DNA of 38,348 nucleotides from Bacteroidia bacterium. Lineage in GTDB: Bacteria; Bacteroidota; Bacteroidia; 2-12-FULL-35-15. A program made the translations under genes and the position numbers. The stretch's first letter is position 1, and each line of letters opens with the position of its first letter. Below the pieces are notes generated by a model. It was not told where the DNA came from. It made no database searches and worked only from the letters and a program-made list of their open reading frames with translations. The DNA is taken from contig JAGVJJ010000088.1 in NCBI GenBank assembly GCA_020051175.1, positions 1-38,348 on the forward strand. Reading direction: 5' to 3'. Of this stretch, positions 31,141 to 38,348 are shown one piece after another.

Positions 31141-32337
31141 TTACGCAATATAGTCGCTCAAATACTCAAAACGTGGCATCAGATGCCCGTTTTTTGTAAT
31201 ACTTGCCCGTTCAATAAGCCCGTTGTTATCTTTTATAAGCAGTGAAGGAAGCACTTTTTCTATCAGTTCCTTTCCAAAGTCCTCAGAAGCATTGCGTGGC
31301 AGCTCGCATGGCAGATTGTCTACTGCCATCACCGTAATGGTATCGTTGCTGAAAGCAGCCCCGTCTGTTTCGGTAGCCGGATTATAACCGTAAAATTTGT
31401 CTTCAATTGTTGAAGGCTTTGTTGTTGAAGGGATAGAACCATTAATATCGCAGGTAACATCGGCAATTACACTGATGCGGAAATCCGGGGCTTTCATATC
31501 TTCTTTCGTAAATAAAACCGGTGCACGAGGATCCCAGAAAGAGCAATGTATCAGCAAATCACAGTGTTTGGTATACTTGCTGAATGTGGATCGGAACCTG
31601 TCGGGATGTGTATAGAACTCCTGTGTGTTCCATTGGGAACCGTCTTTTTTCTCGTTATAATTCTGAGAATGTAGCTGTACGTAGGTAGCTTCGCGGTAAA
31701 AATAATGTGTAAACTCATACGGTGTAATCCTGCGTATATTCAGTGCACCCATCAGCTCCACAGCCCCATTGGCAACACGTCCGTTCCCGGTTACGATAAT
31801 TTTTATGTTCGTTAAATTCACCTTCTTAAGCTCTTCCTTCATTTCTTTTTTATCAAAGCACAGGTGAGCCGGTTTTAAATCAAACAATTTATATTTTTTG
31901 CCATAACCTAAAATCCCATTGTATGCACCCACAATGCCCGCATAGTAACCAAAACCAATAATTCGGTTAAACTCTTCATCGGTAAGACATTCGTAATCGA
32001 TGAGCTGTATGTTTTTTTTGAGAATGGTTTGCAGCAGTTGTTTGTTGTGTGGCTGTTTTTTTATCGTATGTGAAAAAAACATGTATTTTTTACCCTCAAT
32101 AAGCTCATTTTTGGGCACTTCTTTGATACCTATCAGCAAATCGCAGTCACTAACATTTTCCTGCATTTTAATGCCTTTGGAAATATATTCTTCATTGGTA
32201 TAGCTCCGCCAGTCGCTGGGCTGAACAACTACTTCCACACCCGGAAATGTTGAGTTTATCATCAGACACTGGTCAGGAGTAAACGCAACGCGCTTGTCAT
32301 GTGGTACTTTACCTTCTCTAAGGATGCCTATTTTCAT
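31141..32337 (-). CDS. Alanine dehydrogenase/saccharopine dehydrogenase-like NAD(P)-dependent enzyme
   Basis: A 398-residue enzyme of the AlaDH/PNT and fungal-type saccharopine dehydrogenase (Lys-forming) superfamily. The N-terminus KIGILREGKVPHDKRVAFTPDQ carries the conserved substrate-binding Arg/Lys residues. The nucleotide-binding motif is reduced, KIIVTGNGRVANGAVELM (about 179-196), the GxGxxG-type loop of this group. Downstream HCSFWDPRAPVLFTKEDM and IADVTCDINGSIPST are motifs of the lysine/saccharopine branch rather than of alanine dehydrogenase (in-family recollection). So oxidation of an amino acid or imino acid is likely, but the substrate is not certain. It stands alone between terC and higBA; a lysine pathway is not visible nearby. 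Confidence 0.82.
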   Translation of the reverse strand: MKIGILREGKVPHDKRVAFTPDQCLMINSTFPGVEVVVQPSDWRSYTNEEYISKGIKMQENVSDCDLLIGIKEVPKNELIEGKKYMFFSHTIKKQPHNKQLLQTILKKNIQLIDYECLTDEEFNRIIGFGYYAGIVGAYNGILGYGKKYKLFDLKPAHLCFDKKEMKEELKKVNLTNIKIIVTGNGRVANGAVELMGALNIRRITPYEFTHYFYREATYVQLHSQNYNEKKDGSQWNTQEFYTHPDRFRSTFSKYTKHCDLLIHCSFWDPRAPVLFTKEDMKAPDFRISVIADVTCDINGSIPSTTKPSTIEDKFYGYNPATETDGAAFSNDTITVMAVDNLPCELPRNASEDFGKELIEKVLPSLLIKDNNGLIERASITKNGHLMPRFEYLSDYIA

Positions 32338-32377
32338 AAAGCTGTTTTAAAAATTAAAATATACTCCATTCAGGATT

Positions 32378-32677
32378 TTAAGCTACACTAAAAGTGTATT
32401 GTTTGATAGCCTTTAACTCCTCTTTTTTGTGGTTGTTTTCTTCTTCAATATCAAAATCGTCCTGCAATCCAAGCCAGAATTTGGCGGAATTTCCAAAATA
32501 CCTGGAAAAGCGGAGTGCTGTGTCTGCAGTAATACGCCTTTTTCCTTTTACAATTTCAGAAATCCGTGTTTGGGGTATTCCCACCGCTTTGGCAAGTTTG
32601 TATGCACTTATACCCATAGGGAGCAAAAATTCTTCCTGCAATACTTCACCCGGATGTATGTTTTTTAATTTTTTCAT
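32378..32677 (-). CDS. higA: HigA-family antitoxin (XRE)
   Basis: A 99-residue helix-turn-helix antitoxin of the HigA family. IHPGEVLQEEFLLPMGIS at 8-25 is the typical start, the recognition helix is PQTRISEIVKGKRRIT (about 35-50), and FWLGLQDDFDIE (about 67-78) is the family signature after the HTH. It neutralises the toxin encoded just upstream and represses the operon by binding its promoter. It starts 11 bp after the toxin stop, in the toxin-first order characteristic of higBA. A perfect inverted repeat around the -7 box of the operon is its likely operator. Confidence 0.93.
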   Translation of the reverse strand: MKKLKNIHPGEVLQEEFLLPMGISAYKLAKAVGIPQTRISEIVKGKRRITADTALRFSRYFGNSAKFWLGLQDDFDIEEENNHKKEELKAIKQYTFSVA

Positions 32678-32688
32678 GTCGCTTAAAA

Positions 32689-32970
32689 TTAATGATAATC
32701 AATTATTTCAACCTCACTTGCATTACCATTCTCCCACCTGAAAATTATGCGCCACTGGTCATTAATCCTGATGGAGTAAAATTCTTTTAAATTTCCTTTT
32801 AGTTTTTCGAGCCTGTTGGAAGGAGGAATTTGCAAATCAGTTAAATGCTGCGAGTTATTCAGCATTCTTAACTTTCTGCGCGCAACTTCCTGGATCCCGC
32901 TTGACAGGGCTTTCACCCGTTCGCCTTCCCAAATTTTCTTCGTATCCTTGTTTCCAAAGGAAATTAACAT
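32689..32970 (-). CDS. higB: HigB/RelE-type toxin
   Basis: A 93-residue toxin of the HigB/RelE superfamily, which cuts mRNA at the ribosome. Conserved features are the KIWEGERV region, an ARRKLRMLNNSQHLTDLQIPPSNRLEKLKG segment and the C-terminal strand IRINDQWRIIFRWENG, where Arg residues at the RINDQWRI core are typical catalytic/RNA-binding positions. It is read first in the operon and higA follows after 11 bp. The leader is about 20 nt. A strong, complete promoter with a palindrome lies upstream. It may stabilise this chromosomal region; no mobile element borders it. Confidence 0.93.
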   Translation of the reverse strand: MLISFGNKDTKKIWEGERVKALSSGIQEVARRKLRMLNNSQHLTDLQIPPSNRLEKLKGNLKEFYSIRINDQWRIIFRWENGNASEVEIIDYH

Positions 32971-32984
32971 ACTATCGTTTTGCG

Positions 32985-33026
32985 TTACTTACGTCAAAGA
33001 TAAGTAATTTGCTGGAGAAATGCAAA
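32985..33026 (-). promoter_or_regulatory. higBA promoter with a palindromic operator over the -7 box
   Basis: On the minus strand TTTG (33023-33026) and TATCTTTG (32995-33002) are 20 bp apart, a full match to the Bacteroidota -33/-7 consensus. The arms TTACTTA (32985-32991) and TAAGTAA (33001-33007) form a perfect 7-bp inverted repeat with a 9-nt spacer that contains most of the -7 box. This is where HigA would be expected to bind. Confidence 0.85.
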
Positions 33027-33049
33027 CTGAAACAAAGGCTATTGTCCCT

Positions 33050-34711
33050 CTATCTTTTAACCACTTTCTCATAATAACACTTGTTTGCAGTGTTTATAGA
33101 TAGGATATATAAACCTTTCGGGATGCCACTGAAATCGGTAAGCCGAAGCGCACCGGATGCGGTTTTTGTAGTTGATTCCGTCTGCAAAATTTTACGTCCC
33201 GTTAAATCATATAAAGTGATGGTAATCTTTTGTTTTTTTGAAGTATAAAATGCTATTTCCAGTTCATCCTCAAAGGGGTTTGGATAAACCACCAGTTTTT
33301 CATTTGTGGAGTTTTGATGCTCTATACCTGTAAGAATGGTATTTGCAGAGCAGAAGTCCGGGATGCCGTAACCCATAATCGTATCGGGGTTGGAGTGGAG
33401 TGTCGCACTTTGCTCAATAGCCGCAAGCAGCTCCATATTTGTGGCTTCTGGATTTGCCTGCCATAGGCAGGCTACAGCGCCTGCAGTAATGGGTGAGGAG
33501 AATGATGTTCCGCTGGCATACATTACACCTCCGGTATTGCCTGCTACAACTGCGTTCAACCCACGAGCCACAGTGTTTGGTTTTATACGTCCGTCTGCTG
33601 TTGGGCCACGTGAGCTTAGTGGAGCAATTACTCCGGCTGAGTCTACAGCTCCCACTGTTAAAACGCTGTCGGCATCGGCAGGTGCTGTTATTTTATACCA
33701 TGGCCCGGCTCCATAATTACCCGCACTTACTACCACCATCATACCCGTTGCTACAGCCATGTCTGCGGCTTTTGTAATAATGGTGGTGTTACCATCCATA
33801 TCGGAATAGGTATGGTCATCGGCAGAATTATCAAAATAGTTATAGCCTAATGAAGAATTGATAATATCAGCACCAACACTATCCGCAAATTCGGCAGCAC
33901 TCAGCCAATTGAGCTCTTCCACAAGGGTTTCTGATGATGCATCTTCTGTGCGGAGCAGCCAATAGTCAGCTTCAGGAGCTGTGCCAACCAATAGTCCCGG
34001 CAGGTTGCCGGCCATGCACGATAATACATTCATTCCATGAGGGAAGTCTTCAAACACCATTGTATCGCCTGTTACAAAGTCGCGCGTACCCAGCAGGTGG
34101 TTGTTTATTCTCATGCTATCAAACACAGGTAATGTATTTACATCCAGGAAGCCAGCATCCAGTACAGCAATTGTCATGTTCTGTCCCTGAAATCCCATAT
34201 TGTGCAGGCAGTCGGCATTTAACTGGTGTGCCTGGTTATAGGAGTAGCCGTAATTCAGCGTGGTTGCCGTGCTTTTGTTTTTCTTCACTGCAGGGACTGA
34301 AATGGCGGTTGTTTCAAATTTTGTGGTTTGTTTATGTGTTCCGCCCGTTTCTATTTTTTTTATTCCCTTCACATAAGGTAATGCTGCAATAGTACTAAGG
34401 TTATTGGTATCAGCACAGCTTATTGTAACAGTATTCAGCCATCGTGAATGGTTTAGAATCTTAACATTCAATGCTCTAATTTCATTGATATATGCTTCAC
34501 TTACCGGTAAATCACTGGCTGTAACAGAAATGTGCTGACGTTCCCTGCGTTCAATGGCCTTTAGGGATAAGAATTTTGCTGGTTCACTAAGAGAGTAATC
34601 ACTCCTGTGTTTATCTTTCAGCTGCACCAGATATACATTTGATTGCCTTTGTGCTTTGGCAGAATGAAGGATTATAAGGAAGAAAGTAAATAGTGATATT
34701 TTCTTTAACAT
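33050..34711 (-). CDS. Secreted subtilisin-like (S8) serine protease with T9SS sorting domain
   Basis: A 553-residue S8 peptidase exported by the type IX secretion system. Signal peptide MLKKISLFTFFLIILHSAKA is followed by a propeptide. The catalytic residues are Asp185 (AVLDAGF), His225 (FPHGMNV, a HGM variant of HGT) and Ser403 (GTSFSSP), with Asn331 in SAGN as the oxyanion residue. The last 80 residues (VYPNPFEDELEIAFY … GLYILSI … YEKVVKR) are a type A T9SS C-terminal domain, cleaved during secretion. The frame runs 32 codons further upstream through a dispersed repeat, so that extension is spurious and the start is at the signal peptide. T9SS itself is not in this window. Confidence 0.94.
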   Translation of the reverse strand: MLKKISLFTFFLIILHSAKAQRQSNVYLVQLKDKHRSDYSLSEPAKFLSLKAIERRERQHISVTASDLPVSEAYINEIRALNVKILNHSRWLNTVTISCADTNNLSTIAALPYVKGIKKIETGGTHKQTTKFETTAISVPAVKKNKSTATTLNYGYSYNQAHQLNADCLHNMGFQGQNMTIAVLDAGFLDVNTLPVFDSMRINNHLLGTRDFVTGDTMVFEDFPHGMNVLSCMAGNLPGLLVGTAPEADYWLLRTEDASSETLVEELNWLSAAEFADSVGADIINSSLGYNYFDNSADDHTYSDMDGNTTIITKAADMAVATGMMVVVSAGNYGAGPWYKITAPADADSVLTVGAVDSAGVIAPLSSRGPTADGRIKPNTVARGLNAVVAGNTGGVMYASGTSFSSPITAGAVACLWQANPEATNMELLAAIEQSATLHSNPDTIMGYGIPDFCSANTILTGIEHQNSTNEKLVVYPNPFEDELEIAFYTSKKQKITITLYDLTGRKILQTESTTKTASGALRLTDFSGIPKGLYILSINTANKCYYEKVVKR

Positions 34712-34727
34712 GTTCAAAGCCTGCCCA

Positions 34728-34755
34728 AGATCTTCGACAAGCTCGGACTGACCGC
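34728..34755. repeat. Dispersed repeat fragment (TTCGACAAGCTC-type)
   Basis: ATCTTCGACAAGCTCGGACTGACCGC lies directly upstream of the S8 protease start. The core CTTCGACAAGCTC matches a widespread dispersed repeat type in Bacteroidota. It happens to be open in frame with the protease and makes a false N-terminal extension. Confidence 0.6.
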
Positions 34756-34835
34756 ACACATTTTTGGTCTCAAATTGCGGAAGAAGATGGGGTGGCTTAT
34801 AATTCATTTGAACAAATTAATTCGTAAAGAGCCGT

Positions 34836-35939
34836 TTAGAATAAAGGTTTCGGACGCTCAATGATACCGCCACCAACCAAATCATCGCCTTCATAGAAAA
34901 CGGCAGACTGGCCCGGAGCTATTGCCGCAACAGGGTTGTGGAAAAGCACGTTCAGTTTATCATCCAGATGAGAAACTGTAGCCACTGTTCCGGGATCTTT
35001 ATATCTGATTTTTGTCAGTGATTGAAAGTCATCGGGAAGCTTTGCATATTTGATAAGGTTGTATTTGCCTACAATCATTTGCTGCAGGTCCAGCTCTTCC
35101 TTTGTTCCAAGCACAACGGTATTTGTATCGGGTTGAATTTCCAATACATGCAATGGTTCGCCAACAGCAATTTCCAGGCCTTTGCGCTGACCAATGGTAT
35201 AAAATGGGTATCCTTTGTGCTTTCCGAGCACACGGCCTGTGCGATCAACAAAGTTGCCTCCGTTTACCCGTTCTTCAAGGCCTTCTACTTTACGTTTCAG
35301 AAACCCCCGGTAATCATTGTCAGGAACAAAACATATTTCATAGCTTTCGCTTTTGGCTGCTAAATCGGCATAACCGTTTTCGATAGCCATTTGTTTTATT
35401 TCGGATTTATGGTAGTTCTGAAGAGGAAAAAGTGTTCGTTTTAAACTCTCCTGTGTAAGTCCCCATAACACATACGATTGATCTTTGGTTTGATCCAGGC
35501 CTTTTGAAACCACGTAACGGTTGTTCTCCTGGCGGATGCGTGCATAGTGCCCTGTAGCAATAAATTCACAATCCAGCATATCGGCACGCTTCAGAAGTGC
35601 TTCCCACTTGATGTGCGTATTGCAGAGTACACAAGGGTTTGGAGTGCGGCCAGCAAGATACTCCTCCACAAAATTATCTACAACAAAATTTCCGAACTCA
35701 TTCCGTATATCAAGAATAAAATGTGGGAAACCAAGATTTACAGCCAATGAGCGTGCATCATTGATTGAATCGAGACTGCAGCAGCCGGTTTCTTTGCTTG
35801 AACCGCCTGATGAAGCATAATCCCACGTTTTCATGGTGATACCTACCACTTCGTACCCTTGCTCATGCAGCAACAGAGCAGCAATGGAACTATCGATCCC
35901 GCCACTCATCGCTAATAATACTTTTCCTTTTTTGCTCAT
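34836..35939 (-). CDS. mnmA: tRNA-specific 2-thiouridylase MnmA
   Basis: MnmA inserts sulfur at C2 of U34 in Lys, Glu and Gln tRNAs, after adenylating the uridine. The 367-residue length is normal. The PP-loop is SGGIDSS (12-18), the active-site cysteines are Cys106 in NPCVLCNTHIK and Cys203 in YEICFVPD, and ATGHYARI (128-135) and DQSYVLWGL are family motifs. In E. coli the equivalents are Cys102 and Cys199. A second CC pair (GCCSLDS, 52-58) is typical of the Bacteroidota type. The 43-bp gap to the upstream MORN gene is occupied by a heptad repeat, with no evident promoter, so they may be one transcript. Confidence 0.97.
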   Translation of the reverse strand: MSKKGKVLLAMSGGIDSSIAALLLHEQGYEVVGITMKTWDYASSGGSSKETGCCSLDSINDARSLAVNLGFPHFILDIRNEFGNFVVDNFVEEYLAGRTPNPCVLCNTHIKWEALLKRADMLDCEFIATGHYARIRQENNRYVVSKGLDQTKDQSYVLWGLTQESLKRTLFPLQNYHKSEIKQMAIENGYADLAAKSESYEICFVPDNDYRGFLKRKVEGLEERVNGGNFVDRTGRVLGKHKGYPFYTIGQRKGLEIAVGEPLHVLEIQPDTNTVVLGTKEELDLQQMIVGKYNLIKYAKLPDDFQSLTKIRYKDPGTVATVSHLDDKLNVLFHNPVAAIAPGQSAVFYEGDDLVGGGIIERPKPLF

Positions 35940-35942
35940 TTT

Positions 35943-35984
35943 GTTATCTGTTATTCGTTATCGGTTTACCGTTAACTATTAACT
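35943..35984. repeat. Six imperfect heptads filling the gap upstream of mnmA
   Basis: On the plus strand the 42 bp read GTTATCT, GTTATTC, GTTATCG, GTTTACC, GTTAACT, ATTAACT, all in phase. GTTATCT is the reverse complement of the agataac unit in the array at the window start. The array fills almost the whole intergenic gap between the MORN gene stop (which it overlaps) and the mnmA start. Confidence 0.85.
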
Positions 35985-36762
35985 ATCGTCCACCCGGATT
36001 ATTCGACTCGGACTGCTCGTATTTTTTTCTTAACTGCTCTTCTTCTTCTTTTGTCATTATCAGCTGATCCTCATTGTTTTTGGAGATGCCATTAATGTAT
36101 GTTACCTTTTTCTTTAGTGTTCCGTCCTCGTTGTAAAAGTTCCAGATACCGTTCTTGACATCGTTTTTGTATGTTCCTTCAGCGTATGTTTTGCCGGTTG
36201 GATAGTTATAAACTGCTTTTCCTTCTACCAGTCCTTTTACATATTGGCGTTGCGATTTAATTTGTCCGCTTTCAAAATATTTGGTGGATGTACCATCCAG
36301 AATATCATTTGACCAGGTATTGTCTTCCGCAACCTGTCCGCTGCTGTAGAATACTTTGCTTTTACCGTTTTTCTTGCCTTTTAAGTAGTTTTCTTCTGCT
36401 TTCAGCTTTCCTGATTCATCGTAAAACTTCCAAAGACTGTCTTTTTGCTGTTCAATGTACTTGCCCTCCCCGGTAATTTTTCCCTGTGCATTCAGGTGTT
36501 GCGTGTAACCCACCGTTCCGTTGTGCAAAAACGTAGTGATTGCCCAGGGAGTGCCAGTAGTAAGGTAATAAGTGAACTTACCAACCGGAATATCATTCAG
36601 AAAATTTCCATCGTATACTTTTTTCCTGTCTTTATCATACTTTACCCAATGGCCCTGCTTTCTGCCCAGTGAATCGGTAAAATTGGTTTTACTTTGTGCA
36701 TTGGACGACAGAGGAGAAGTGACTATAAAAATCAGGCAAACTAAAATTTTTATAAAACGCAT
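35983..36762 (-). CDS. Secreted MORN-repeat protein (YwqK-like)
   Basis: A 259-residue protein with signal peptide MRFIKILVCLIFIVTSPLSSNAQ. The body has about seven MORN-type repeats, each with a G-x-W/F-x-x-Y core, for example KQGHWVKYDKDRKKVYDGNF, DSLWKFYDESGKLKAEENY, NGKSKVFYSSGQVAEDNTW, GTSTKYFESGQIKSQRQY, GKAVYNYPTGKTYAEGTY and NGIWNFYNEDGTLKKKVTY. This is the toxin-antitoxin-like YwqK/MORN family, common in Bacteroidota and of unclear role; nothing here shows an antitoxin function. The C-terminus is charged and ends SNNPGGR. It is upstream of mnmA, separated only by the heptad repeat, and its stop overlaps that repeat. Confidence 0.9.
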   Translation of the reverse strand: MRFIKILVCLIFIVTSPLSSNAQSKTNFTDSLGRKQGHWVKYDKDRKKVYDGNFLNDIPVGKFTYYLTTGTPWAITTFLHNGTVGYTQHLNAQGKITGEGKYIEQQKDSLWKFYDESGKLKAEENYLKGKKNGKSKVFYSSGQVAEDNTWSNDILDGTSTKYFESGQIKSQRQYVKGLVEGKAVYNYPTGKTYAEGTYKNDVKNGIWNFYNEDGTLKKKVTYINGISKNNEDQLIMTKEEEEQLRKKYEQSESNNPGGR

Positions 36763-36779
36763 AAATTTATTTTTTACTG

Positions 36780-36926
36780 CTATAACAATAAAATGAAAAA
36801 AGGATACAGCTTATATACCCTCATTATATACAAAAATACGAAAATTTGTTGGGATAAACCTCCAAAAACCAGACCACGATTGTAGTGGTATCAGTGCGAA
36901 GGGCTTTCAGGCAGTAAAATAAGGCT
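36780..36926. other. Intergenic gap between the MORN gene and the barrel gene
   Basis: About 145 bp with no gene. Both flanking genes are on the minus strand, so this gap should hold the end of the barrel gene transcript and the MORN gene promoter. I see no strong terminator and no complete -33/-7 pair. Confidence 0.5.
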
Positions 36927-38348
36927 CTAATCAAAATTTACTGTGGCCGGTTTTGAAACCGCAAAGCTTCTGACCTTAAGCGTAAAGGAGGTTACGGGGT
37001 TAAATTTATAAAATTTGCTGGTATTGTCCGGTTGGTTGGGATATAATCCATACGTGATTTCAAAGCTTGAGTTGAGAAGGTTTTCATTTCGTATCAGCAG
37101 ACCCAGTGCATAAGACTGGTAGAGGGGGCTTTTGCTTAGTTTTGCTGGCTGTGTTTCCAGCAAGCCGCATGCCATAAGTAAGAGCGGAGCAAAGCGGAAG
37201 CCTATCAGGTTATAAGGGGCATAGCTAACGGTTTCCAGGTTAAGAATCATTTTTTTGTTCCCTTTCAGTTTACCCGGATTAAAACCGTACATTTCATCCG
37301 GTCTTAAAGTGATGGTTTCTGCCGGTGTTTTGTTGTATCCGTAAATGAATTTATAATTAACAAACTGTCTGAAATACCACTTGTTTTTTTCCAGCAGGTT
37401 ACTGAAGTAATAAAGTCCGGCATTGAGTGTTGCATTCATGTCGCCAGACCGGTTGTAAAATGTACCAAAAATAAGCCCACCAGATAAATAGCCCAGCTTT
37501 TCATAGTGTTTCCCTTTTGATACTTCAAAGCCTGAATAATATTGTGTTTTGTTAAATTCCTTATACAGAATCCCATATAGCGCTTGGATTACAACGCCTT
37601 CAGGCACATCTTCATTTGCCCCGAAACGATAAATGTACTGGTCCTTGTAATATTTACGGAGCGAAAAGCCGATACTGCCTAGGTAAAAAGTAGAGTTCAG
37701 ATTGCTGCGGCCCGTATCAATCGTGAATGCGGGCCGGCTCTGAAAATGATTGTCCATGCAGCGTGCGGTTACCACAATATTTATATTTCTCCGGTTTATC
37801 CGTTTTCCGGTACCCGGATTGATATTGCGGGCTACCCATATATCGGTTGTAATGTTGTCGAGGCGGAATTTTTCTACTGTTTTTTCGAGTGTATCCACTT
37901 TTGTGAATGTTCCCCAGGCTTTATTTGCTGCAATTCCTCCTGCCCACTTGGCCAGGGCCGAATAAAAGGGACGATCAAAAGAACCACCAACCACTGTTGC
38001 ATCTTTGGTGGTGGTATAAAAGAAAGAGGAAGAAACGAAAGAATTTTTTATGTTCTGGACAGAGTAATTGCCACGATATTCGTAGTTTGCAGATGGCAGA
38101 TCATAACCCAGGTACTGTGAATACAGCTGCCCTGTACCTAATATGTTTTTTTCGCGGAGTGTAAGGTGTCCGCCCCGCATACTGCCTGAAACATACGCAT
38201 CAAGCGTCCATTTGTCGCTGGCAACAACAGTTACGTCAACGCTGTCTTGGGTACCATCAATTTCTTCAATATAAATTCGTGCATCATTAATGTAGCCTGT
38301 GCTCCTGATGATACGTTCGGATTCATTGATAACAAGCATCTCTACCGG
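36927..38348 (-). CDS. BamA/TamA-like outer-membrane barrel protein (5'-truncated by the window end)
   Basis: The visible 473 codons remain open to the window edge (the codons before the first Met read P-V-E), so the gene starts outside the window. The N-terminal visible part, ERIIRSTGYINDARIYIEE … DSVDVTVVASDKW, fits the last strand and helix of a POTRA domain (GY.NDA.V …V.V.V.D). The rest, about 60-470, alternates aromatic strands and polar loops as in a 16-strand Omp85-type barrel, with the closing strands FNPVTSFTLKVRSFAVSKPATVNFD. The family inserts proteins into the outer membrane or acts in surface export, but which subtype this is cannot be said without the N-terminus. Confidence 0.7.
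   Translation of the reverse strand, partial: PVEMLVINESERIIRSTGYINDARIYIEEIDGTQDSVDVTVVASDKWTLDAYVSGSMRGGHLTLREKNILGTGQLYSQYLGYDLPSANYEYRGNYSVQNIKNSFVSSSFFYTTTKDATVVGGSFDRPFYSALAKWAGGIAANKAWGTFTKVDTLEKTVEKFRLDNITTDIWVARNINPGTGKRINRRNINIVVTARCMDNHFQSRPAFTIDTGRSNLNSTFYLGSIGFSLRKYYKDQYIYRFGANEDVPEGVVIQALYGILYKEFNKTQYYSGFEVSKGKHYEKLGYLSGGLIFGTFYNRSGDMNATLNAGLYYFSNLLEKNKWYFRQFVNYKFIYGYNKTPAETITLRPDEMYGFNPGKLKGNKKMILNLETVSYAPYNLIGFRFAPLLLMACGLLETQPAKLSKSPLYQSYALGLLIRNENLLNSSFEITYGLYPNQPDNTSKFYKFNPVTSFTLKVRSFAVSKPATVNFD

Noticed and set aside
33934..34392. Plus-strand open frame of 152 codons inside the S8 protease gene
   Set aside because: Antisense to the catalytic domain, with Cys/Ser-rich shadow composition.
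34712..34807. N-terminal extension of the S8 protease
   Set aside because: It is read through a dispersed repeat; the signal peptide starts at 34711.
35983..36762. Toxin-antitoxin function of the MORN protein
   Set aside because: It has a signal peptide and no partner toxin; the YwqK-type name is not evidence.

Overview
The window looks like chromosomal DNA of a Bacteroidota bacterium, probably an environmental member of the Chitinophagia/Sphingobacteriia group; the exact order cannot be fixed from this sequence. The evidence is a subtilase with a type IX secretion (T9SS) C-terminal sorting domain, Bacteroidota-type -7 boxes (TAnnTTTG) with few Shine-Dalgarno sequences, many SPOR and thrombospondin-type-3 outer-membrane proteins, and dispersed GTCAT-type intergenic repeats. 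GC is around 40% by eye. There is no sign of phage, IS element, CRISPR array, rRNA or tRNA.

Layout. 1-2000 (minus): a 14-copy heptamer array, a membrane-anchored lytic transglycosylase and rfbC. 2074-3558 (plus): a sodium:solute symporter, ending at a bidirectional terminator. 3742-6451 (minus): a coiled-coil lipoprotein, a class C beta-lactamase-fold lipoprotein and a small RRM RNA-binding protein. 6571-11574 (plus): a small envelope protein, uvrA overlapping a methyltransferase gene, and a LOG-family protein. 11692-20001 (plus): an envelope locus with a ten-repeat secreted protein, two tandem barrel/TSP3/EF-hand paralogues, a duplicated-domain SPOR protein and an 825-residue barrel/TSP3/SPOR protein. 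20282-23805 (minus): a secreted amidotransferase-fold protein, a PIN toxin-antitoxin pair and dnaB. 24001-25308 (plus): a lipoprotein. 25387-30166 (minus): a helical hypothetical, then a compact run encoding DUF3820, PBP1C, a DUF2007-type membrane protein and a TylF-type methyltransferase. 30314-31084 (plus): terC. 31141-38348 (minus): an alanine/saccharopine dehydrogenase-like enzyme, higBA, a T9SS subtilase, mnmA, a MORN-repeat protein and a BamA/TamA-like barrel that runs off the window.

Functional themes. Most genes serve the cell envelope: peptidoglycan synthesis and cleavage (PBP1C, lytic transglycosylase), peptidoglycan-binding SPOR modules on outer-membrane barrels, and secreted or lipidated proteins. 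Housekeeping genes (uvrA, dnaB, mnmA, rfbC) are interspersed.

Most unusual signals. (1) At least four intergenic loci have a strict 7-bp periodicity with different sequences; one fills almost the whole mnmA upstream gap. (2) The 12.9-20.0 kb locus swaps C-terminal modules on one barrel-TSP3 scaffold. (3) The higBA -7 box lies inside a perfect inverted repeat. (4) Three genes have -7 boxes 4-5 nt from their start codons, which predicts leaderless mRNAs.
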